64,000 bases of DNA, taken from assembly GCF_003970925.1 (NCBI RefSeq), contig NZ_RWJF01000001.1, positions 1,420,501 through 1,484,500 of the forward strand. The letters are read 5' to 3'. Below the pieces are notes generated by a model. The model was given only the letters and a program-made list of their open reading frames with translations. It ran no database searches and was not told the origin of the DNA. This document shows, piece after piece, positions 29,843-36,992 of the stretch (the stretch's first letter is position 1; every line of letters begins with the position of its first letter). The DNA comes from Sphingomonas ginkgonis. Its GTDB lineage: Bacteria > Pseudomonadota > Alphaproteobacteria > Sphingomonadales > Sphingomonadaceae. Made by a program: the position numbers and the translations under genes.

Positions 29843-30208
29843 ATGGCGGTTAAAACGTCCTCGGCCGACCGTGACCGCCTGATCGATTTCGCGCGCGCGG
29901 TGATCGCGCATCGCAGCGTGCGCCAGCGGCACTTCCCCCTCAACATGCTGGGCGAGACCGCGTGGGAGGCCCTTCTAGCCATCTACGTCCATGACCCGGT
30001 CGGCCCGATGGACCTGCCTGAGCTTGCCGCCAGCCTTTCCAGTTCGTCGGCATCGCTCACGCGCTGGCTCGACTATCTGGAAGCCGAAGGGCTGATCGAG
30101 CTTCTGCCGTCGGGTAGAGGCGAGACGAGGCAGCTCCGCCTCAGCGCCAGCGGTCTCGAGCGTACGGAAGCTTGCCTTGGGGAAATGTTGCGCAGCTGGT
30201 CCGTTTAA
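29843..30208 (+). CDS. MarR-like winged-helix regulator
   Basis: 121-residue protein with a winged-helix pattern of MarR type: a leading helix (DRLIDFARAVIAHRSVRQRHFP), AWEALLAIYVHDPVGPMDLPELAASLSSSSASLTRWLDYLEAEGLIELLPSG as HTH and wing, and a final helix. It lacks a full dimerisation extension, so it is small for MarR. Ligand and targets are unknown. It is the fourth gene of the small-gene patch beginning at 28454. Confidence 0.75.
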   Translation: MAVKTSSADRDRLIDFARAVIAHRSVRQRHFPLNMLGETAWEALLAIYVHDPVGPMDLPELAASLSSSSASLTRWLDYLEAEGLIELLPSGRGETRQLRLSASGLERTEACLGEMLRSWSV

Positions 30209-30257
30209 TGCATTATTACCGGATCGTGCCGGCAGGCGGACGCGGGGAGCCGCTTGT

Positions 30258-30443
30258 ATGCATCTATCAGGTCCAGGCGAGCGCGCGCGACTGCATTCCA
30301 TCGGCCAGATCCAGCATCATGTCGAAGCGGCCATTGCGATCATGGACGCGTTGGAACCCGGTTCCGCCTTTGCCGCGGCCTGCCAAGATGCACTGGATCG
30401 CCTTCTGGAAAGCACTGCGGCCTCCCGTCATTTGCCACACTAA
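30258..30443 (+). CDS. Possible small helical protein (61 aa)
   Basis: A 61-residue reading frame, MHLSGPGERARLHSIGQIQ at the start, predicted to be one long helix ending in HLPH. GGGGAG lies about 9 bases upstream of the ATG. Composition (balanced Ala, Glu, Ile, few Arg/Pro runs) looks more like a real protein than the overlapping frames. No family recognised; support is only codon pattern and ribosome-binding site. Confidence 0.45.
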   Translation: MHLSGPGERARLHSIGQIQHHVEAAIAIMDALEPGSAFAAACQDALDRLLESTAASRHLPH

Positions 30444-30487
30444 GGACTCTTGAGTCCGGGCGATCGACGTCGCAGGTCGATCCGGAC

Positions 30488-31387
30488 CTAGTCGTCCGCG
30501 CGCGGTGTCGCGCCGGGGCGCATGATGGTCCAGCCGGCCAGGCGATGGCCCTTGCTGGCGGCCGCGGCAATGCTGTCCCCGCTCAGCCGCGCGGAGAGAT
30601 AAGCGGCGTTGAAGGCGTCGCCCGCGCCGCTCGTGTCGACCGGATGGAGCACCGCGGCGGGCGCCACCGTCTCGCCCGAAGGAAGGCGGCACCCGGCACT
30701 GCCGAGCTTGACGATCGTCTCCGCGCAACCCAGCCCGGCCCAGTGTTCCGCAACTTCCGCCGGATCGCGCCAGCCCGACAACGCGGTCTCGTCGTCCAGC
30801 GTGGGGAGCCCGATGTTGGCGAGCGCAACCGCCTGGTTGCGGGCCTCGCGCGCCGATGCCCGATCGCGCCAGAGGCTCGGCCGGTAATTTCCGTCGAAGG
30901 CGACCCTGCCGCCATGCTCCCGCACCCGGCGGACAAGGTCGAACAGCCGCTCTCGGCCGGCGCGCGGCAGGATCGCCAGCGTGATCAGCGAGAAGAACAG
31001 CAGCGCAGAGCGCTCGGCCATGGCAAGCTGAGCCTCGCTCGCGAGCTCGAACATGGCCTGGGCTGCGCTGTTGCCGCGCCAGTAGGTGAAGCTCCGCTCT
31101 CCCTCAACGTCGGTGGTGATCGCATATAGTCCGGCGCGACGCGTCGGATGGGTCAGCACCAGCTCACCAAGCACGCCCTCCGCCAGCCACGCCTGCCGCA
31201 ACGCGGCGCTGAACGGATCGAGGCCGAGCGCCGTGAGGAACTGGACCGAGTGCCCGGCCCGCGCGAGGTGAATCGCGGTGTTGAGCGTGTCGCCGCCATA
31301 GCCCAACTGACAGTCGCCGAGCGGCGCCACAGCGCTGGCGGCGGAGAGCTCCAGCATTCCCTCGCCGCAGCACAGGATGGTCGCCAT
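30488..31387 (-). CDS. kdgK: 2-keto-3-deoxygluconate kinase (PfkB family)
   Basis: 299-residue ribokinase/PfkB-family sugar kinase, most like KDG kinases, which phosphorylate 2-keto-3-deoxygluconate to KDPG for the Entner-Doudoroff aldolase. N-terminal GEGMLEL and LGYGGDTLNTAIHLARAG bind sugar. The C-terminal signature DTSGAGDAFNAAYL carries the catalytic Asp257. It lies 4 bp after the alpha/beta hydrolase gene in the same operon. Substrate preference is inferred from motifs and the uronate/gluconate context; other ketohexose kinases share the signature. Confidence 0.87.
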   Translation of the reverse strand: MATILCCGEGMLELSAASAVAPLGDCQLGYGGDTLNTAIHLARAGHSVQFLTALGLDPFSAALRQAWLAEGVLGELVLTHPTRRAGLYAITTDVEGERSFTYWRGNSAAQAMFELASEAQLAMAERSALLFFSLITLAILPRAGRERLFDLVRRVREHGGRVAFDGNYRPSLWRDRASAREARNQAVALANIGLPTLDDETALSGWRDPAEVAEHWAGLGCAETIVKLGSAGCRLPSGETVAPAAVLHPVDTSGAGDAFNAAYLSARLSGDSIAAAASKGHRLAGWTIMRPGATPRADD

Positions 31388-31391
31388 GGGC

Positions 31392-32270
31392 CTATTTCGT
31401 CCGGTGGTCGAGCCATCCGCCGTCGGCGAGCCAGTCCGCCAGCCGGTCCGGCCAATGAAGGATGGAGATGCGGTTGGACTCGTCGAGATTGAAAGCGTGG
31501 TCGGAGTCCGCATACATGTGGAGTTCCGCTGACACGTGCGCCTTGCGCAGCTGCTCGTAGAGCGCGACCGAGGGCGGTCCGCAGCAGGCATCGAGGGAAC
31601 CGGCGACGATGAAGGCGGGGGGTGCATGGGCGACGTCGTTCGCGGGCTGTCCGAGCGGGCCGGGGAACACCAGCACCTGGAAGTCGGGCTTGCCGTTCAG
31701 CCGGTCGAGCGCGTCGCGCACCGGGCGACCCTTCGGCTCTGCATTGTCGGCGACCAGCGTGACCAGCTCGCCCCCCGCGGAAAAGCCCATCAGCCCGACC
31801 CGGGCGGGGTCGATCCCGTAGTCGGCGGCATGCGCGCGGACCCAGCGGACAGCGCGCCGCGTATCGTCGGCCGCATCTCCCTCGATCGAGGTATGGGATC
31901 CCGGCTCGCGCGCCAGCCGGTACTTGAGGACGAAGGCGGACACCCCCATGCGGTTGAGAGCAGTGGCGACCTTCACCCCCTCGTTGGTCCAGACCAGGAA
32001 CTGGTGCGCGCCTCCCGGCAGGATAATCACCGCCGCCCCGCTGTTGTGCTTTGCGCTTGCCGGGAAGGCCAGCAGCGAAGGGTTTTGGATGTTGCGGACC
32101 CAATAGTCGCGCGCGATCTCGGGTTCGTTCCGCCGCGCCTCGGAGCCGGACGCACCGTTCGGCCATAAAGGTATGGCGGTATAGCTCGGCGGTGGGACCG
32201 GCGCCGGGTCGGCGGCCCAGGCCGCAGCCGGTGCGAGCAGGGCCATGATCAGGCCGATGAACATGCGCAT
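31392..32270 (-). CDS. Exported alpha/beta hydrolase (acetyl-xylan-esterase-like)
   Basis: 292-residue secreted carbohydrate-esterase-like hydrolase. A signal peptide (about 1-20, ending AAWA) precedes an IILPGGAH oxyanion segment, the nucleophile elbow GFSAGG (Ser164) and a late catalytic His in DSDHAFN. The ATG at 32270 was chosen because GGAG sits 8 bases upstream and it opens the signal peptide directly. Likely removes acyl groups from sugars or oligosaccharides. It is paralogous in layout to the hydrolase of the rhamnose operon near 59 kb. Confidence 0.85.
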   Translation of the reverse strand: MRMFIGLIMALLAPAAAWAADPAPVPPPSYTAIPLWPNGASGSEARRNEPEIARDYWVRNIQNPSLLAFPASAKHNSGAAVIILPGGAHQFLVWTNEGVKVATALNRMGVSAFVLKYRLAREPGSHTSIEGDAADDTRRAVRWVRAHAADYGIDPARVGLMGFSAGGELVTLVADNAEPKGRPVRDALDRLNGKPDFQVLVFPGPLGQPANDVAHAPPAFIVAGSLDACCGPPSVALYEQLRKAHVSAELHMYADSDHAFNLDESNRISILHWPDRLADWLADGGWLDHRTK

Positions 32271-32358
32271 CTTCTTCTCTCCTGCGGGCGGGGGCGATGA
32301 TTTCACGATGTTACGACCTCAAGGCGATTGCGCCGCGGCGCGGCGGGCCACAAGGTGC

Positions 32359-32383
32359 GCTCGCCCGACCGCAACGGGCGAGC
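32359..32383. promoter_or_regulatory. Perfect 9-bp inverted repeat upstream of the gluconolactonase gene
   Basis: GCTCGCCCG and CGGGCGAGC flank a 7-base spacer (ACCGCAA). The repeat ends one base before the GGGAG ribosome-binding site of the SMP-30 gene and lies in the 122-bp divergent region shared with the hydrolase-kdgK operon. It could be a regulator site or a leader hairpin close to the ribosome-binding site. No T-tract follows, so a terminator is unlikely. Confidence 0.5.
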
Positions 32384-32392
32384 AGGGAGTGA

Positions 32393-33412
32393 ATGCCGTT
32401 GTTCGATCGTCGCACGGTTCTGGCCGGCAGCCTTGCCCTCTTCTCCATGGGTGCTGCGCGGGCTGCGGGCACGCCCACCGAGCTCCGCCTGCGGCGCTTG
32501 TCGCCGGCACTCGACAAGATGGTGGCGCCCGGGGCGCAGCCGCAGGTCATCGCTACCGGCATTAAATGGGCGGAAGGGCCGCTGTGGGTACCGGCCGGCG
32601 GTTTCCTGCTCTTTTCCGACCCGCCAGCGAACCGGGTCCGGCGATGGCGCCCCGGTCACGGCGCGACCATCTTTCTCGAACCCTCGGGCGCTGCCGGAAC
32701 TGATCCCAAGCTGGTGCGGGAGCCCGGGGCCAACGGCCTGGCGCTCGACCGGCATGGACGGCTGCTGATCGCCGACAGCGGCGGCCGCAGCATCGATCGC
32801 TTCGATCTCGGCAGTCGGCGCCGAGTGGCGCTCGCCGACCGCTACGCCGGCAAGCGCTTCAACAGCCCCAATGACCTGCATGTCGCGCGCGACGGGTCGA
32901 TCTACTTCACCGATCCGCCCTACGGTCTGGCCGGCGGAGATTCGTCCTCGCTCAAGGAGCAGCCGGTCAATGGTGTCTATCGCTGGCGTCCCGACGGCGA
33001 GGTGGCGCTGCTCGACGGGAGCCTGACCCGTCCGAACGGCATCGCGCTGTCGCCCGACGAAAGGCGGCTCTACGTTTCCGTGTCCGACGAGGCCGCACCG
33101 CGGATCATGGTCTACGACCTCGATGCGCGCGGCCATCCGCGCGGGTCGCGGGTGCTGCTCGATGCCAAGGCGATGGCTGGCACGGGTGCGCCCGGTCTGC
33201 CCGATGGGATGAAAGTCGCGCGCGACGGGACACTGGTCTGTTCGGTGCCGGGCGGGATGATGTTCATGACCCCCGAGGCGGAGCCGCTCGGGTTGGTCGA
33301 GACCGGCGGTCCGATCGCCAACTGCGCGTTCGGCGAACGGGGCCGTGCCCTGTTCATGACCGCCAACGATCGCGTCCTGCACCTGCCGCTGCGAGCCGGT
33401 TGGCAAGGCTGA
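32393..33412 (+). CDS. Tat-exported SMP-30/gluconolactonase family protein
   Basis: 339-residue six-bladed propeller lactonase. The N-terminus FDRRTVLAGSLALFSMG is a Tat signal, cleaved near ARAAG. The metal site is recognisable: Glu61 in WAEGPLW, NSPNDLHV, RPNGIALSPDE and GLPDGMKV. Family members hydrolyse gluconolactone and related aldonolactones. Beside a Tat-exported glucose-fructose-oxidoreductase-like enzyme and gluconokinase, a periplasmic lactone-to-acid step is likely. Divergent from the hydrolase-kdgK operon. Confidence 0.9.
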   Translation: MPLFDRRTVLAGSLALFSMGAARAAGTPTELRLRRLSPALDKMVAPGAQPQVIATGIKWAEGPLWVPAGGFLLFSDPPANRVRRWRPGHGATIFLEPSGAAGTDPKLVREPGANGLALDRHGRLLIADSGGRSIDRFDLGSRRRVALADRYAGKRFNSPNDLHVARDGSIYFTDPPYGLAGGDSSSLKEQPVNGVYRWRPDGEVALLDGSLTRPNGIALSPDERRLYVSVSDEAAPRIMVYDLDARGHPRGSRVLLDAKAMAGTGAPGLPDGMKVARDGTLVCSVPGGMMFMTPEAEPLGLVETGGPIANCAFGERGRALFMTANDRVLHLPLRAGWQG

Positions 33413-33414
33413 GG

Positions 33415-33888
33415 TCAGCGCGTCGGCAGCTTGGTGCCGAGCAGCACCAGCCGCCGGCCGCTGATCTCGAAGCCGTGCGGAACTCCGGCCGGGATCAGCA
33501 TCACGTCGCCGCGCCGGAGTGGACGGCGGGTGCCACCGACGATCCGGTCGCCTTCGACCAGGTCGGGACGGGTCGTGCTGGCATTCTCCAGCGTTCCACC
33601 CGACACCAGTGTCCCTTCGCCGTCGATCACCGTCGCATATTCCGCCTCCGCCGGGTGCACCGCAGGGCGGCCTGGGTGTTTCCAGATTTCGAGGGCGGCC
33701 ACACGGTTGCCGTCGCGGACCACCGGCTGCCAGGCGAAGCCCTGGCCTGGCTTCATTGCCCGGTCCATCGCCGCCACCTGCGCGGCGATCGCGGCGGAGG
33801 AGGCGAAGGCGGTCGGGTCACTCGCCGCGCCCTGCGCCAGCGCGGTACCGGAGCAGGCCAGCGCCAACCAGCGGAGCGCGCGGGTCAT
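33415..33888 (-). CDS. Exported cupin protein
   Basis: 157 residues. A signal peptide (about 1-19, ending ALAQG) leads to a single cupin barrel. The first motif lies around HPAEAEYATVIDGEGTLVSGG and the second is GDVMLIPAGVPHGFE, with His and Glu ligands in place. Function unknown; exported cupins in sugar loci may bind or isomerise sugar acids. It overlaps the upstream oxidoreductase by 4 bp and is convergent with the lactonase gene 2 bp away. Confidence 0.85.
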   Translation of the reverse strand: MTRALRWLALACSGTALAQGAASDPTAFASSAAIAAQVAAMDRAMKPGQGFAWQPVVRDGNRVAALEIWKHPGRPAVHPAEAEYATVIDGEGTLVSGGTLENASTTRPDLVEGDRIVGGTRRPLRRGDVMLIPAGVPHGFEISGRRLVLLGTKLPTR

Positions 33889-34991
33889 GACCGGCCGTCC
33901 AGCCGAAGCGTCCGGCCCTCGCGCGCCGAGCGGTAGATCGCCTCCACGATCCGCATGTCGCGAAGTCCCTCGTCGCCGGAGACGATCGCCTCGCGCCCGG
34001 TGCGGACGCAGTCGGCAAAATGGTCGAGCTGGCCCGCGAACTGCGTCTTCGCCGGGCCGGGCGCCGGCATGATCTCGCGCTCGCGCCCGTCCTTCCCAAC
34101 CCACATGTGGTTGCCGTCGTAGCGGGTCGCCGGCTCCAGCTCGACCCGTCCGGCGTCGCCCATCAGCAGGATATGGTTCTGATTGGCGCTGTACATCGAC
34201 TGGCAGCTGGCGATCGCGCCGGAGGGAAACTCGAGCGTCCAGTCGATGATGTCCTCGACCTCGGTGAAGCGCGGGTCGCGGCGGTCGGTAGACTCGCGCG
34301 CGGTGACCGCAATCGGCTCCTCGCCGGTCATGTAGCGCGCCGCCTGCAGGCTGTAGATACCCATGTCCATCAGCGAGCCGCCGCCGGACAGCGCCCGCTT
34401 CAGCCGCCACCTGGAAGGGTCGCGCTGGACGAAGCCATGTTCCGAACGCACGTAGCGGACCTTGCCCGCGGCGCCGGTCCGCGCCAGCCGCATCGCTTCC
34501 AGATTATAGGGCTCGAAGTGGCAGCGATAGCCGATCATCAGCTTGCGGTTGGCCGCCCTGCACGCAGCGATCATCGCCTCGCATTCGGCGACCGACACGG
34601 CCATCGGCTTCTCGCACATGACGTGCTTGCCGGCGCGGGCGGCACGGATCGTGTATTCCGCGTGCATCGAGTTGGGCAGGCAGACATAGACGATGTCGAC
34701 GTCGGGATTGTCCCGGATCCGGTCGAAGTCGGCATAGGAGTAGATGGAGCGGTTCGGCAGTCCGTGCTCCGCCGCGACCCGCTTGGCCTTGGCGGGATCG
34801 CCGCTCACCACCGCCGCCAGACGGCTGTGCGTGCAGTTGGCGAACTGCGGGATAATGACCCCGAGACCGTAGGAGCCGAGGCCGACGATCGCATAGCCGA
34901 GCGGCCGGTCGCCCGGCCCGCGGCCAATGGCCTTGCTGGCGACGGCGAGGCCGATTGCCGAAGTGATCAGGTCGCGCCGGGCCAACGTCAT
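33885..34991 (-). CDS. Tat-exported Gfo/Idh/MocA oxidoreductase, glucose-fructose-oxidoreductase-like
   Basis: 368-residue NAD(P)-dependent sugar oxidoreductase. A twin-arginine signal opens it (ARRDLITSAIGLAVAS). The Rossmann motif is VGLGSYG, followed by the EKP motif (MCEKPMAVS), IGYRCHFEP and GGGSLMDMGIYSLQAARY. The overall pattern closely recalls Zymomonas glucose-fructose oxidoreductase, which is exported with bound NADP and makes gluconolactone and sorbitol. GGGAGGGG precedes the double ATG; the second ATG has better spacing. First of two genes with the cupin. Confidence 0.9.
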   Translation of the reverse strand: MTLARRDLITSAIGLAVASKAIGRGPGDRPLGYAIVGLGSYGLGVIIPQFANCTHSRLAAVVSGDPAKAKRVAAEHGLPNRSIYSYADFDRIRDNPDVDIVYVCLPNSMHAEYTIRAARAGKHVMCEKPMAVSVAECEAMIAACRAANRKLMIGYRCHFEPYNLEAMRLARTGAAGKVRYVRSEHGFVQRDPSRWRLKRALSGGGSLMDMGIYSLQAARYMTGEEPIAVTARESTDRRDPRFTEVEDIIDWTLEFPSGAIASCQSMYSANQNHILLMGDAGRVELEPATRYDGNHMWVGKDGREREIMPAPGPAKTQFAGQLDHFADCVRTGREAIVSGDEGLRDMRIVEAIYRSAREGRTLRLDGRS

Positions 34992-35057
34992 CATCCCCTC
35001 CCTGGTGTTGGCGGTAACGAACGGCGCCGCCATTGTTGCCGCGGCGCGGCCGACGGG

Positions 35058-35333
35058 TCAGGCGCGGCGCGCGTCCTCGCTCCACATGCTGGCGGCCATT
35101 GCCACCTGCGTCCGGTTGCGGACGTTGAGCTTGCGCATGAGCGCGGTCATGTGCGCCTTTACGGTCGACTCGGCGATCCCGAGCTCGAATGCGATCTGCT
35201 TGTTGAGCAGGCCCGAGTGGACCCCGTGCAGAACCTTGAGCTGGGTCGGCGTCAGCGCCGGAGCATTCCCGTGCCCGGCGACCGAGGTCGTCCGCTCCCA
35301 ACCGCTTCCCGATGTCCCGAAGTGCGCGTTCAT
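35058..35333 (-). CDS. Stand-alone LuxR-type HTH regulator
   Basis: 91-residue protein that is essentially one NarL/LuxR DNA-binding domain (LTPTQLKVLHGVHSGLLNKQIAFELG, then ESTVKAHMTALMRKLNV) with a short flexible N-terminus. No receiver domain is present. ATG 35333 is preceded by GGAGGAG with 7-base spacing; a longer in-frame start adds unconserved sequence. It is divergent from the GntR regulator and upstream of the oxidoreductase-cupin pair, which it may control. Confidence 0.82.
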   Translation of the reverse strand: MNAHFGTSGSGWERTTSVAGHGNAPALTPTQLKVLHGVHSGLLNKQIAFELGIAESTVKAHMTALMRKLNVRNRTQVAMAASMWSEDARRA

Positions 35334-35413
35334 CGACCATCTCCTCCAAGTGGCGGACTGCTGATCTGACGTCAGGTCCTGAAGACGCCCGCCTGATCGC
35401 AGTAGAAGATATT

Positions 35414-35426
35414 TGTTGGACAGGTT
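35414..35426. promoter_or_regulatory. Candidate regulator operator, left copy
   Basis: TGTTGGACAGGTT, a perfect reverse complement of the right copy at 35489. It sits inside a longer imperfect palindrome at 35416-35429 (TTG-AC--GT-CAA symmetry). FCD-type GntR regulators bind short palindromes of this size. It lies between the divergent LuxR-type and GntR-type genes. Confidence 0.6.
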
Positions 35427-35488
35427 CAAGCCCATTTGTGACAAGGCTCGGAAAGTTTCAGAGAGAGCGGGAGCGGGGAAGGGGTGAA

Positions 35489-35501
35489 AACCTGTCCAAC
35501 A
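35489..35501. promoter_or_regulatory. Candidate regulator operator, right copy
   Basis: AACCTGTCCAACA, exact 13-base reverse complement of the left copy, centre to centre about 75 bp away. Paired sites at this spacing would suit looping or independent control of the two divergent promoters. It lies about 100 bp upstream of the GntR start. Confidence 0.6.
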
Positions 35502-35602
35502 GAAACGCGCCGAGTCTGGCGTGAGAGCCGTGCTCGCGGGCGCGGCCCTTGCGCAGCATCGGCGCCGCGTCCATGCTTCGCCGGCGCGGTCGGGGGCCTG
35601 AG

Positions 35603-36280
35603 ATGACGCACCTACGGTTGGCCGATCGGGCCTATGCGGGCATCGTCCAGTTCATCAACGACGAGCAGGCCGATGTGGGCGATCGGCTGCCGTCCGAGTC
35701 GCGGCTGGCGGAAATGCTCGGCGTGTCGCGCACGGTGGTCCGCGAGGCGCTCGCGCGGCTGTCGTCTGACGGCATCACTGAAGCGCGGCGCGGCGCGGGC
35801 TCGTTCGTCAAGCGGCGCCCGTCCGACCGGCTCGCCGCCTATCTGCCGCTGGCGCAGATGCCGACCACCATGGGCAGCTACGAGGTTCGGCTGGTGCTCG
35901 AGGCCGAAGCCGCGCGGCTCGCCGCGGCGCGCCGCTCGCCCGAAGCGATGGCGCTGATCGAGCAGGCGCTCGAGCAGCTCCGGGCCGCGCTCCTGTCGAA
36001 CGCGCCGGCGCACGAGGAGGATATGGAGTTTCACCGCGCGGTGGCGGAGGCGACTGCGAACGAGGCGTTCATCGCCGCCTTCGACGCGTTGCAGCCCGGC
36101 GTCGACCAGATCATGCGCGCCGGGGTCGCCATCTCGCGTTCGCGCCCGCCCGAGTTCATCAACGCGATGATGCGCGAGCATGAGATGATCGTCGACGCGA
36201 TCCGGGCGCAGGATCCGGACGGCGCCGCGCTGGCGATGCGCTGGCACCTGTCCGAGGGTCGCAAGCGGCTGCTGCCGTGA
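35603..36280 (+). CDS. GntR-family regulator with FCD domain
   Basis: 225-residue FadR-subfamily transcription factor. N-terminal winged helix: DRLPSESRLAEMLGVSRTVVREALARLSSDG, with wing ARRGAGSFV. The C-terminal all-helical FCD ligand domain carries EDMEFHRAVAEAT and a late HEMIVDAI His, the usual metal/ligand residues. FCD regulators sense sugar acids or other carboxylates. Its setting beside gluconokinase, gluconolactonase and KDG kinase suggests a gluconate- or uronate-type ligand. I start at ATG 35603, which opens the conserved domain. Confidence 0.92.
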   Translation: MTHLRLADRAYAGIVQFINDEQADVGDRLPSESRLAEMLGVSRTVVREALARLSSDGITEARRGAGSFVKRRPSDRLAAYLPLAQMPTTMGSYEVRLVLEAEAARLAAARRSPEAMALIEQALEQLRAALLSNAPAHEEDMEFHRAVAEATANEAFIAAFDALQPGVDQIMRAGVAISRSRPPEFINAMMREHEMIVDAIRAQDPDGAALAMRWHLSEGRKRLLP

Positions 36281-36829
36281 TCAGCCGGCGGACTGGACGC
36301 TCCCCATCCAGCCGAGAATCTGCGTGCACAGGGCGTCGGGCCGGACGTTGCTGAGGAGGATGGTCGCCGGCTCGTCCGCGGCCGGCCGCTCGAGCACCGC
36401 AAACTGGCTGTCCAGCAGCGACACCGGCATGAACTCGTGCGACCGCGCGGTCAGCCGCTGCAGGATCTCCTCGCGGCTGTTGTCGAGCATGACGAAGCGC
36501 GTGGTGCCAGGGATCGCCGAGCGCAGCCGGTCGCGATAGGCGCGGCGCAGCGCGGAGCAGGCGATCACCACCCGTCCGTCGTCGGCGATCGCCTGACCGG
36601 CGGCGGCGGCGATCCGGTCCAGCCACGGCCAGCGGTCCTCGTCGCTGAGCGGGACGCCGCCCTGCATCTTGGCGATCGCCGCCGGGTCGTGGAAACTGTC
36701 GCCTTCGAGGAAGCGGCAATCCAGCGCCCGCGCGGCGAGCGATCCGACGGTCGACTTGCCCGAGCCGCTGACGCCCATCACGATCAAGGCGGTGCGGCCG
36801 GCGCCGGGTCGACGAAGACTGTGTTGCAA
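36281..36829 (-). CDS. gntK: Gluconokinase
   Basis: P-loop sugar-acid kinase: gluconate plus ATP gives 6-phosphogluconate. Walker A is MGVSGSGKST, followed by the GntK segments EGDSFHDPAAIAKMQGGVPLSDEDRWPWL and CSALRRAYRDRLR. Family members are about 170 residues. The TTG at 36829 gives 182, whereas an upstream ATG (36907) gives 208 with no visible ribosome-binding site; the start is uncertain. Convergent with and directly abutting the GntR gene. Confidence 0.9.
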   Translation of the reverse strand: MQHSLRRPGAGRTALIVMGVSGSGKSTVGSLAARALDCRFLEGDSFHDPAAIAKMQGGVPLSDEDRWPWLDRIAAAAGQAIADDGRVVIACSALRRAYRDRLRSAIPGTTRFVMLDNSREEILQRLTARSHEFMPVSLLDSQFAVLERPAADEPATILLSNVRPDALCTQILGWMGSVQSAG

Positions 36830-36992
36830 TGTGGATTCCCGCCCTGCGACCGACTGCCGCTCGACCGGCTCATACCGGGCGGCGCGAGCGGCGAATACTA
36901 CGACCATCGTCGGGAGGTGACCGGGCGGCAGGTGCGCTCTAACCGCTCGGAAGGAGGGGAGCGCGGCTCCCCGGTCCGCATGGGAGAAGGCG

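Noticed and set aside
30172..30453. Two other forward frames overlapping the possible 61-residue gene
   Set aside because: They are Arg/Pro/Ser-rich and lack a ribosome-binding site. At most one frame is real, and the 30258 frame fits best.
36830..36907. 26-residue N-terminal extension of gluconokinase
   Set aside because: The upstream ATG has no ribosome-binding site and the added residues have no counterpart in the usual ~170-residue family; kept only as an alternative start.
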